A stretch of 64,000 nucleotides of DNA, taken from Tannerella forsythia. GTDB taxonomy: Bacteria > Bacteroidota > Bacteroidia > Bacteroidales > Tannerellaceae. Below, in pieces: positions 24,851 through 32,096 of this stretch; position 1 is the stretch's first letter, and every line of letters begins with the position of its first letter. The stretch is taken from contig NZ_JUET01000058.1 of NCBI RefSeq assembly GCF_001006485.1, positions 423,254-487,253 on the forward strand. The letters run 5' to 3'. The notes under the pieces are model-generated. The model was not told where the DNA came from. It was given only the letters and a program-made list of their open reading frames with translations, and searched no databases. A program made the translations under genes and the position numbers.

Positions 24851-26110
24851 ATGAAATATCTCGAAATCAAATTTCAGGTAGCAGTTTTCTTTCTCTTCTC
24901 GTACGTTTTATTTTGTACGGGATTCGTATCCTGCACGAATGCGCCTTCAAATGCGAATAACGCCGCCGGTGGCCAAACAGAGGAGAGAACAGACAACGGC
25001 TATTACGTAGCGGCATATATCTGGCCGTCGTGCCATCATGACGAGCGCTTCGGTGACATGCTTTGGCCCGAAGGAAAGGGCGAATGGGAAGTCATCAACA
25101 AAGGCAATCCGCGGTTCGACGGGCACTACCAGCCCCGACGCCCGCTGTGGGGCTGTGAGATGGACAATGATCCGGCTGTCATGGAGAAATGGATCGAAAC
25201 GGCCGTTCGCTACGGCGTCAACGTCTTTGTCTTCGACTGGTACTGGTATGACGGAGGGCCTTTCCTCGAAAGCACGCTGAACGACGGATTCCTGAAGGCG
25301 AAAAACAATGCCGACATGCAGTTTTATCTTATGTGGGCCAACCACGATGTGAAAAAGAACTACTGGAACGTGCACAAATTTACGAATGATACAACCCTCA
25401 TGTGGAATGCCGTCGTCGACGAGGCGAATTATAAGACAATCGTGAAGAGAGTGATCGAACGGTATTTCAAACAACCGAACTACTTCAAGATAGACGGTTG
25501 TCCTGTGTTCTCGATATTCAGTGTCGACAAACTGATGGAGAGCTTCGGCGGAGACGCGACGAAAGCGCGGCAGGCGCTGGATTACTTCAGAGAAGAAGTC
25601 AAAAAGGCCGGTTTCCCCGATCTGCATATCCAATGGAATCAGGGCGGGGGGGCTCTGATGTCGCCGGAAAATGCGAAACAATTCTCCGACAGGGTGAACG
25701 AGATGGGCTTCAATAGCGTAGCCATGTACAACATGGGTGGGACAGACGAAGATTACATCGTCTACGGGAATAACGCCGTCGACATCAGGGCGCAGATAGA
25801 TTCACTTCTTGACATCCCCGTGTTCCCCTGCGTATCGATCGGATGGGACGACACGCCGCGCTTCCCGACCAAAGGCATCCGCGACGTGGTGCATTATCAC
25901 AACACGCCCGAGAGCTTCGCAGCCCTGCTGTACAGGGCCAAACAATATGCCGACAGCCATCCCGAACAGCCGAAGCTGATTACCATAAACGCATGGAACG
26001 AGTGGGTGGAAGGAAGTTATCTCCTGCCCGATATGCTCAACGGATACGGATATCTGGAAGCCGTCAGGAAAATCATGAACGGGACATTCGATTCATACGC
26101 AAAAAAATAA
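24851..26110 (+). CDS. GH99/WbsX-like glycoside hydrolase lipoprotein
   Basis: A 419-aa lipoprotein (signal peptide ending FVSC, Cys near 30). It belongs to the GH99-like/WbsX superfamily of (beta/alpha)8 proteins. Features: YYVAAYIWPSCHHDERFGD near 52, YGVNVFVFDWYWYDGGPFLE near 122, FYLMWANHDVKKNYW near 160, and the carboxylate pair in INAWNEWVEGSYLLPD near 380 (E-W-x-E), equivalent to the catalytic acids of GH99 enzymes. True GH99 enzymes are endo-acting on alpha-mannosides; other WbsX-like members have other or unknown specificity. It is the only enzyme in this SusCD locus, 42 bp after susD, so likely the surface endo-hydrolase. It ends at a 20-bp hairpin. Confidence 0.82.
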   Translation: MKYLEIKFQVAVFFLFSYVLFCTGFVSCTNAPSNANNAAGGQTEERTDNGYYVAAYIWPSCHHDERFGDMLWPEGKGEWEVINKGNPRFDGHYQPRRPLWGCEMDNDPAVMEKWIETAVRYGVNVFVFDWYWYDGGPFLESTLNDGFLKAKNNADMQFYLMWANHDVKKNYWNVHKFTNDTTLMWNAVVDEANYKTIVKRVIERYFKQPNYFKIDGCPVFSIFSVDKLMESFGGDATKARQALDYFREEVKKAGFPDLHIQWNQGGGALMSPENAKQFSDRVNEMGFNSVAMYNMGGTDEDYIVYGNNAVDIRAQIDSLLDIPVFPCVSIGWDDTPRFPTKGIRDVVHYHNTPESFAALLYRAKQYADSHPEQPKLITINAWNEWVEGSYLLPDMLNGYGYLEAVRKIMNGTFDSYAKK

Positions 26111-26208
26111 GGCGATGAACGATAGCTCACTCCCATGATGGAACCGGCAGAGAGAGCCCAAGATTTCAACGTGCAGGCTTACTCTACTACGCAAGTGTCA
26201 GATTAGGA

Positions 26209-26259
26209 GCCAAACAAGGTGATCTTGACGTTTAATCGATCAAGACCACCTTGTTTGGC
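26209..26259. terminator. Strong bidirectional terminator closing the PUL
   Basis: Arms GCCAAACAAGGTGATCTTGA (26209-26228) and TCAAGACCACCTTGTTTGGC (26240-26259) form a 20-bp stem with one mismatch, followed by TACAGTTTTTA. It lies between convergent genes. Confidence 0.85.
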
Positions 26260-26267
26260 TACAGTTT

Positions 26268-27032
26268 TTATGCTTTCATCCGGTGAAACATCTTTCCGTC
26301 GGCCTGCGCCGCAGGCAGCACGAGCACATCCTGCACATCTACATGCTCGGGTTGTGACAGGGCATAGCAGATGGCTTCGGCGATATCATCGGCCGACAGC
26401 GCCCGGTATCCTTCGTATACCTTGTCGGCACGGTCGCAGTCGCCCTTGAATCGCACAACGGAGAACTCCGTCTCTACGGCGCCGGGACAGATTTGCGTCA
26501 CCCGGATACCGTAGGGCAGGAAATCCATCCGCATGCCTTTACTCAAGGCGTCGACGGCATGCTTGGTGGCGCAATAGACGGCGCCGCCGGGATAGACGTC
26601 TTTGCCGGCAACGGAACCCAGGTTAACGATGTGTCCCGACCGTCGGCCGACCATACCAGGCGCAATCGCCCGCGTGACGTAGAGCAATCCCTTGATATTC
26701 GTGTCAATCATACGTTCCCAGTCGTCCGCGATACCCTCATGTAGTGGTTCCAGTCCAACGGCCAGTCCGGCATTGTTTACGAGCACATCGATCCGTTGCC
26801 ATTCAGCGGGCAACTGCTCGACGGCAGCCTGTATCTCGTCGCGTCGCCGCACGTCGAAGCACAGCGTGTGTACCTTACAGCCGTATCGTTGCGTCAGTTC
26901 GTTCTTCAACTTCTCTAATCGTTCGCCGCGTCGGCCGGTGAGGATCAAGTTGTGCCTCTCTCGCGCTAATCGTACGGCCGTCGCCTGACCAATCCCTGAT
27001 GTAGCGCCTGTAATAAATATTGTTTTTGCCAT
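26268..27032 (-). CDS. Short-chain dehydrogenase/reductase (YdfG-like)
   Basis: A 254-aa classical SDR. The nucleotide motif TGATSGIG is near residues 8-15. Arg in LTGRRGERL near 33 suggests NADP(H). NNAG is near 88, the catalytic Ser is in LGSVAG near 140, and YCATK near 153 gives Tyr/Lys. The C-terminal part (PGAVETEFSVVRFKGD) resembles E. coli YdfG, an NADP-dependent 3-hydroxy-acid/serine dehydrogenase; that substrate assignment is tentative. It is monocistronic, with its own promoter at 27061-27091. Confidence 0.85.
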   Translation of the reverse strand: MAKTIFITGATSGIGQATAVRLARERHNLILTGRRGERLEKLKNELTQRYGCKVHTLCFDVRRRDEIQAAVEQLPAEWQRIDVLVNNAGLAVGLEPLHEGIADDWERMIDTNIKGLLYVTRAIAPGMVGRRSGHIVNLGSVAGKDVYPGGAVYCATKHAVDALSKGMRMDFLPYGIRVTQICPGAVETEFSVVRFKGDCDRADKVYEGYRALSADDIAEAICYALSQPEHVDVQDVLVLPAAQADGKMFHRMKA

Positions 27033-27060
27033 ATTGCTGTAAAGTGAATTTATATCCCGA

Positions 27061-27091
27061 CAAATCTACAAAAATCAGGGGAGGTGACAAA
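27061..27091 (-). promoter_or_regulatory. Promoter of the SDR gene
   Basis: On the minus strand: TTTG (27088-27091), 19 bp, TAGATTTG (27061-27068), then 28 bp to the ATG at 27032. The -33 element overlaps the left copy of the 13-bp direct repeat that bounds the AT-rich cassette. Confidence 0.65.
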
Positions 27092-27100
27092 GTTGATTTT
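27088..27100. repeat. 13-bp direct repeat, left end of AT-rich cassette
   Basis: CAAAGTTGATTTT, repeated exactly at 28488-28500, 1,400 bp away. The pair brackets the SDH protease and its small partner gene. Confidence 0.5.
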
Positions 27101-27223
27101 AGGTACAAACACGGATATTCATATTTTTGTAATAATTTGCATGTAAAATGTCGTTAGTCAGCATATTTCTAAAGATGATAAAATAATATGCGAAAAATAT
27201 AAGTGTAAGATAAAAGAAATATG

Positions 27224-27231
27224 TAAATTTG
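27224..27231 (+). promoter_or_regulatory. Promoter -7 element of the SDH protease gene
   Basis: TAAATTTG, 54 bp before the ATG at 27285. No clear -33 element is seen. Confidence 0.4.
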
Positions 27232-27284
27232 TGCGTTGGCTATAACTTAAAAAGATAATAAGAATTACATTTGTAATATAAATT

Positions 27285-28148
27285 ATGAGGCAGATATTTG
27301 ATGAGACAATAAAAGAGACTCTGAATCTTAGGCTTAGGGATTTGGAGAAATATTTTGAAGCTGATGTAATTTTTTATTACGGTGAAATTCACCCTGCATT
27401 AGAAAAAGCATTTAGAGATTTTATAGAACAACTCAAGAAGGACAAGGAGTTTAACAGGGATAGGCTTGTTGTCCTTTTAAACACGCCTGGCGGTAGTGCT
27501 GAAACTGTTGAGAAAATGGTCTCTGTAATAAGGTTTCACTATAAAGAAGTATATTTTGTCGTTCCAGATTATGCAATGTCTGCAGGGACAATTTTATGCA
27601 TGTCGGGCGATAAAATATTTATGGATTATTCTTCATCACTTGGACCTATTGATCCACAAGTTTACAATGGAAAAAATTGGGTTCCTGCATTGGGATACTT
27701 AGATAAAGTGGAAGAATTAATACAGAAATCAAGAAATCGTGAATTGACAGAAGCAGAATTCATGATATTGCAAAAAATAGACTTAGCAGAGCTTCGTAGT
27801 TATGAAATGGCAAGGAGTTTAACTATCAATTTGTTGAAAGAGTGGATCGTGAAATATAAATTTAAAGATTGGAACAAGCATAGTTCGAATGGAAAGACTG
27901 TTTTATTAGAAGAAAAACAAAAACGTGCAGAAGAGATAGCACGTGATTTAAGCAACAATAGTATTTGGCATTCACATGGTCGTTCCATAGGTATAGACAC
28001 ATTAACAAGTTCTCTTAAGTTAAAAATAGAAGACTACTCAAGAGATGATGAGTTAAGAGAATTAATAAGAAATTATAATGATTTAATTTGCGAATATATA
28101 CTAAGGATAGGTAATAAAGCGTTTGTACATTCAAGAGTGTTCTTTTAA
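27285..28148 (+). CDS. SDH-family Clp-fold serine protease
   Basis: A 287-aa protein of the serine dehydrogenase proteinase (SDH) family, with the ClpP/crotonase fold of SppA-like peptidases. Seen: strand plus glycine turn LVVLLNTPGGSAETVEKM near 61-78; likely nucleophile Ser99 in DYAMSAGTILCMSGD (95-109); the family's SSLGPIDPQV near 117-126; and a helical C-terminus that includes IWHSHGRSIG near 225. No signal peptide or TM segment is apparent, so probably cytoplasmic. Targets are unknown. The gene and its neighbour are markedly AT-richer than the window and use different codons (many AAA, ATA, TTA), suggesting transfer. The 68-aa gene follows after 10 bp. Confidence 0.8.
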   Translation: MRQIFDETIKETLNLRLRDLEKYFEADVIFYYGEIHPALEKAFRDFIEQLKKDKEFNRDRLVVLLNTPGGSAETVEKMVSVIRFHYKEVYFVVPDYAMSAGTILCMSGDKIFMDYSSSLGPIDPQVYNGKNWVPALGYLDKVEELIQKSRNRELTEAEFMILQKIDLAELRSYEMARSLTINLLKEWIVKYKFKDWNKHSSNGKTVLLEEKQKRAEEIARDLSNNSIWHSHGRSIGIDTLTSSLKLKIEDYSRDDELRELIRNYNDLICEYILRIGNKAFVHSRVFF

Positions 28149-28158
28149 ACTTACAATT

Positions 28159-28365
28159 ATGAAAACTGAAAAAATATTGACAGAAGAATTGAAAGAGGTA
28201 ATGACAAAAGAAAAAAAACATTTTACTGAACAGAGTGGGGATTTGTCTGAAATCTATGCTAAGTTGTCAAAAATTGGCATAGACATAAAATCTACTTATT
28301 CACTTCCTTTGAAAGACACCATTGGTAAGGTTTTCAGAGAGCAAATTCAGTTTAAAAACTCGTAA
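28159..28365 (+). CDS. Small hypothetical protein paired with the SDH protease
   Basis: A 68-aa charged protein starting MKTEKILTEELKEVMTKEKK. The N-terminal half looks like an amphipathic helix or coiled coil. I do not recognise a family. It begins 10 bp after the protease stop codon, shares its AT-rich composition, and the ATG follows 'aacttacaatt'. The tight spacing argues that the two are cotranscribed and that this could be a partner, adaptor or regulator of the protease; that is inference. Confidence 0.6.
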   Translation: MKTEKILTEELKEVMTKEKKHFTEQSGDLSEIYAKLSKIGIDIKSTYSLPLKDTIGKVFREQIQFKNS

Positions 28366-28650
28366 ATAAAGGAGGAGCACCACAACAGAAGTTGAGCGTA
28401 ATAACTAGATACAATGCATTATTGTATAGAAGATTTGTGGTAAGTCCAATGTAATTCTTTGTTTTTTTTATGAATTACAAATTAGTGCAAAGTTGATTTT
28501 CGTTTTTACAAAAAATATCTATTCCGGAATTTGGGTTAATGACGACCCATTGCCATACAATAGGATGAAGTTTCATGTCTTGTTTAGTTGAAATCGGGGG
28601 GATGAGCAGCGGTTAGTCGTTCGGAAATTGGGAAATTCAAAATTATCGTG
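28366..28650. other. Intergenic region right of the SDH cassette
   Basis: Contains a small palindrome ATACAAT/ATTGTAT (28409-28427), the right copy of the 13-bp direct repeat (28488-28500), and then DNA of ordinary composition. No gene is seen. Confidence 0.5.
28488..28500. repeat. 13-bp direct repeat, right end of AT-rich cassette
   Basis: CAAAGTTGATTTT, identical to 27088-27100. This copy has no -7 element at the proper distance, unlike the left copy, which is part of a promoter. Confidence 0.5.
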
Positions 28651-28658
28651 TAGCTTTG
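28628..28658 (+). promoter_or_regulatory. Promoter of ppk1, close to the start codon
   Basis: TTG (28628-28630), 20 bp, TAGCTTTG (28651-28658). Transcription would begin within a few bases of 28663-28666, where the GTG and ATG start candidates are, so the mRNA may be leaderless. Confidence 0.6.
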
Positions 28659-28665
28659 TCCTGTG

Positions 28666-30705
28666 ATGGAAGAGACAGGATATCGCTATTTTAAACGTGA
28701 CGTCAGTTGGCTGTCGTTTAATTATCGGGTATTACTCGAGGCCGCAGACGAAACGCTTCCGATCTATGAACGGATTCGTTTCCTGTCCATCTATGCGTCG
28801 AATTTAGAGGAGTTTTACGAAATCCGGGTGGCCGAACATCGTGGTACGATTATGAAGGGCATTTTTACGGCCGGAGACGTAGGACTGGCGGAAGAAACGC
28901 TGAGCGAGATTACGGATGAGGTCAACCGTCAGCAGCAAGCCTTCTACCGGATTTTCAACGAAAGAATCCTGCCTGAGTTACGTCGGCAAAAGATCTGCCT
29001 CTATCAGAGTGAAGAGCCGGAGCCGTTTCATCGCGAGTTTGTCCGCAATTATTTTAACGAGGAAATTTTTCCGTATCTTTCTCCCGTAACGATTCATGCA
29101 GGTTTCCGCACCTTTATTCGTGATCGGCGTCTATATCTGATCACCCGCATCATCCGGAAAGAGACGGGGGAATCGCTTTACGTACTTATTAAAGTGCCGC
29201 ATTCCAAGGTGTCGCGTTTTATTGCCTTGCCTCCGCATAAGGGCATGCACTATTTCATGTTTATCGACGATGTGATCCGTTACAACCTGCCCAGCATTTT
29301 TCCCGGTTATGAATTGGACGGATGCTACAGCATCAAAATTTCGCGCGATGCCGATATTTACGTCGAAGAGGAGACGTCGCAGACTATTGTACAGGCCATA
29401 CGCCGTAAGGTGGAGAAGCGCAAGATCGGAGCTTTGAGCCGTTTTATGTACGACCGTGCCATGCCGCGCGATTTTCTGGCGTATATTTGCGAGGCTTTCG
29501 ATATCGCTGATGATGATCTTGTTGTCGGCGGCCGTTATATGAATCTTCAGGATATGAGCAAACTGCCGAATCCTGTCGGTCAGGGGCTCGAACAGCAGAT
29601 TCCGTCGCCCATGCGCGTGCCGTATCTCGAAGAGGCGGCGTCGATGTTTGGCGCCGTAAAAGCACGTGACGTATTGTTGTATTTCCCTTATCAGTCGTTC
29701 GACTATCTGCTTCGTTTCCTGATGGAAGCGGCGTTCGATCCGGATGTGGAGGAGATCAAGATCACGCAGTACCGCGTAGCCGAAAACTCAGCGGTGATTC
29801 ATTCGCTGATCAGCGCCGCGCAAAACGGAAAGAAGGTGACGGTGTTCGTCGAGCTGAAAGCGCGTTTCGATGAAGAGAACAACATGAGTACGGCCGAAAA
29901 GATGAAAAAAGCCGGCATCAAAATCATTTACAGTATTCCGGGACTCAAGGTTCATGCGAAGGTGGCTGTCATTCTGCGTAAAGGAGAAGCGACGGATTTT
30001 GCCTACGTGAGTACCGGCAATTTTAACGAGAAAACGGCGAAAATCTACGCCGACATGGCTTTGCTGACATGCAACAAGGCGATTGTCGACGATATCAACC
30101 GGGTCTTTTCCGTGCTGGAAGGGACGCTTCAGGAGCCGCAATTTAGTTGTCTGCTTGTCGCGCGTTTCAACATGGTGCCGGAACTGGTTCGTATGATTCG
30201 TCGCGAGACGGAACATGTGAAAGCCGGCAGGAAGGGGCGAATTGTTTTGAAGATGAATGGTCTGCATGACTGGAGAATGATCGACGAGCTGTATCGTGCC
30301 GGTTCGGCGGGTGTAGAGATCGACCTGTTGGTGCGCGGTATCTGCTGTCTGGTGCCCGACCAGCCGTATAGTCCGAATATCCGTGTGACGCGGATTATCG
30401 ACATGTTTCTCGAACATGCGCGTATCTGGTATTTTTATAACGATGGGGCGGAAGATCTGTATCTTACTTCGTCGGACTGGATGAACCGTAACCTGAATCG
30501 TCGCATCGAGACGGCTGCCCCCGTGCTGTCGCCATCCGTCAAACGTGAAATGATCGACATCCTGCATATCCAGTTGCAGGATAACGTCAAGGCTTGCCAT
30601 ATCGATGCGCAGTTACGGAATGTCTTCGTCCGTAACGACGCACCGCCCATACGTGCCCAGCAGGCTATTTACGACTACATCAAAGCAAAGACCGAGGGCT
30701 GTTAG
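28666..30705 (+). CDS. ppk1: Polyphosphate kinase 1
   Basis: A 679-aa PPK1 that makes long-chain polyphosphate from ATP. The N-terminal domain has the family opening YFKRDVSWLSFNYRVLLEA (8-26) and FLSIYASNLEEFYEIRVAEH (~44-63). The head domain spans about 115-320. Two phospholipase-D-like catalytic domains follow, with the autophosphorylated His in GLKVHAKVAVILRKG (~427-441) and STGNFNEKTAKIYADMALLT (~448-467). The start could also be the GTG three bases upstream. The 3' end overlaps the convergent methyltransferase gene by 4 bp. Polyphosphate links to stress survival and biofilm in related bacteria. Confidence 0.95.
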   Translation: MEETGYRYFKRDVSWLSFNYRVLLEAADETLPIYERIRFLSIYASNLEEFYEIRVAEHRGTIMKGIFTAGDVGLAEETLSEITDEVNRQQQAFYRIFNERILPELRRQKICLYQSEEPEPFHREFVRNYFNEEIFPYLSPVTIHAGFRTFIRDRRLYLITRIIRKETGESLYVLIKVPHSKVSRFIALPPHKGMHYFMFIDDVIRYNLPSIFPGYELDGCYSIKISRDADIYVEEETSQTIVQAIRRKVEKRKIGALSRFMYDRAMPRDFLAYICEAFDIADDDLVVGGRYMNLQDMSKLPNPVGQGLEQQIPSPMRVPYLEEAASMFGAVKARDVLLYFPYQSFDYLLRFLMEAAFDPDVEEIKITQYRVAENSAVIHSLISAAQNGKKVTVFVELKARFDEENNMSTAEKMKKAGIKIIYSIPGLKVHAKVAVILRKGEATDFAYVSTGNFNEKTAKIYADMALLTCNKAIVDDINRVFSVLEGTLQEPQFSCLLVARFNMVPELVRMIRRETEHVKAGRKGRIVLKMNGLHDWRMIDELYRAGSAGVEIDLLVRGICCLVPDQPYSPNIRVTRIIDMFLEHARIWYFYNDGAEDLYLTSSDWMNRNLNRRIETAAPVLSPSVKREMIDILHIQLQDNVKACHIDAQLRNVFVRNDAPPIRAQQAIYDYIKAKTEGC

Positions 30706-32048
30706 CCGTTCTTCTTACGTATCCGCCACTCGTTGGGATAAAGATTGTTGGCACGTGTACCGAGGTTTTTCACAAAGCCCAGCGGGACATCCCGGCAGGT
30801 TACCAGCGTAAAACCGCGCGGTACCTCGCCGGGCAGCGTGAGTGCTTCGTTTTGCAGGTAGCGGATGGCTTCCTCGCGCGATACGTCGACATATACGAAA
30901 GCATCGCGCCGTATTGCCGTGCTGAACGCCAACGCCGGTGACGGAAGTACGTCTTTCCCTTTGACTTCGCCGATCGTTACGCCGGCCGACAGGACGTGCA
31001 ATTGTTCGCCGAGAAGCTGTACCGTTTCCCGATAGGCTGACGGTATGCCTCGTACCATATCCCCGATTCGTTCGAAATGATAGGCTTCCGGTTCCGTAAG
31101 CCATTCTTTCGCCTGCGCAGGGATCGGTTGTGGAATGTGTTTCTGTCTAAGTTTACGACGGGTAGCATGTTCTTTCCCGCCCGGCTTGCGCAGTACGGCC
31201 AGACAGAACCCTTCGCCCTTTGTGCGGTGCGGGAAAAAGCGATAGAGGGGAAGTGTACCGGACAAAGCCCCGCAGACGCCCCACTCGGAAGGTACGTCAA
31301 GAGGTACGGTTTCCGCTCCGAAAGTTTCGGCGATGTATGCGATGTTTTCCTCGTTTTCTTCCGTGTTGAATGTGCACGTGCTGTAAATCAGCAGTCCGCC
31401 GGGTTTCAGTGCGTCCCACACGTCGTGGATGATCCTCCGCTGACGGGCGGCACAGTGCCGGACATTCGCGACACTCCATTCCTCGCGACCGGCAGGGTCT
31501 TTGCGAAACATCCCTTCGCCCGAACAGGGCATATCAGCCACGATCAGGTCGAACAGTTCGCGTAGAGCGCCGAAATCTTTCGGGTCGTTATTCGTTACGA
31601 CGCAGTCCGGTATTCCCCATTTCGTGATGTTTTCGGCCAGGATGCGGCTTCGGCTTCGGATCACTTCATTCCCGACCAGCAGGCTGCCTGCCGGCAATAC
31701 GCTCAGCAGATGGGTCGATTTGCCGCCGGGAGCGGCACAGAGGTCGAGCGTGCGGGCAGGGGAGGAGAGGAGCTGTCTGACAGCTTCTCCGACGAACATC
31801 GAGGCAGCCTCCTGCACATAATACGTGCCGGCGTGAAACAACGGATCGAATGTAAAGGATGGACGTTCGCGTAGGTAGTACCCCTGTTCACACCACGGCA
31901 CCCGCTCTCCGTCGACGGCCTCGAATTTCTTCGACGGGTTCAGGCGGATGCTTACGGGCGGATTCGTTTGCAGCGCCTGTTCAAGCAGATCATATTCGTC
32001 ATCGAGTAACCGGCGGGTACGTGTTGTAAATTCGGAAGGAAGTATCAT
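30702..32048 (-). CDS. NOL1/NOP2/Sun-family rRNA cytosine-C5 methyltransferase (RsmF-like)
   Basis: A 448-aa SAM-dependent RNA m5C methyltransferase. The SAM-binding motif is LDLCAAPGGKSTHLLSVL (~103-120). Motif IV has a conserved Cys in IVADMPCSGEGMFRKDP (~170-186), and motif VI has the catalytic Cys in LIYSTCTFNTEENEENI (~218-234). The C-terminal ~160 residues form an RsmF-type RNA-binding extension. RsmF methylates 16S rRNA C1407 in E. coli; the position here is inferred. It is convergent with ppk1, with a 4-bp overlap. Confidence 0.88.
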   Translation of the reverse strand: MILPSEFTTRTRRLLDDEYDLLEQALQTNPPVSIRLNPSKKFEAVDGERVPWCEQGYYLRERPSFTFDPLFHAGTYYVQEAASMFVGEAVRQLLSSPARTLDLCAAPGGKSTHLLSVLPAGSLLVGNEVIRSRSRILAENITKWGIPDCVVTNNDPKDFGALRELFDLIVADMPCSGEGMFRKDPAGREEWSVANVRHCAARQRRIIHDVWDALKPGGLLIYSTCTFNTEENEENIAYIAETFGAETVPLDVPSEWGVCGALSGTLPLYRFFPHRTKGEGFCLAVLRKPGGKEHATRRKLRQKHIPQPIPAQAKEWLTEPEAYHFERIGDMVRGIPSAYRETVQLLGEQLHVLSAGVTIGEVKGKDVLPSPALAFSTAIRRDAFVYVDVSREEAIRYLQNEALTLPGEVPRGFTLVTCRDVPLGFVKNLGTRANNLYPNEWRIRKKNG

Positions 32049-32096
32049 ATTGCTTTAAGTGCTGAAACAAGGTTGAAAAGTACGTATCTTTGAGAT

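Noticed and set aside
28123-28158. Earlier start (28123) for the 68-aa protein
   Set aside because: It would overlap the end of the SDH protease by 26 bp; the ATG at 28159 gives a normal 10-bp gap and a typical MKTEK start.
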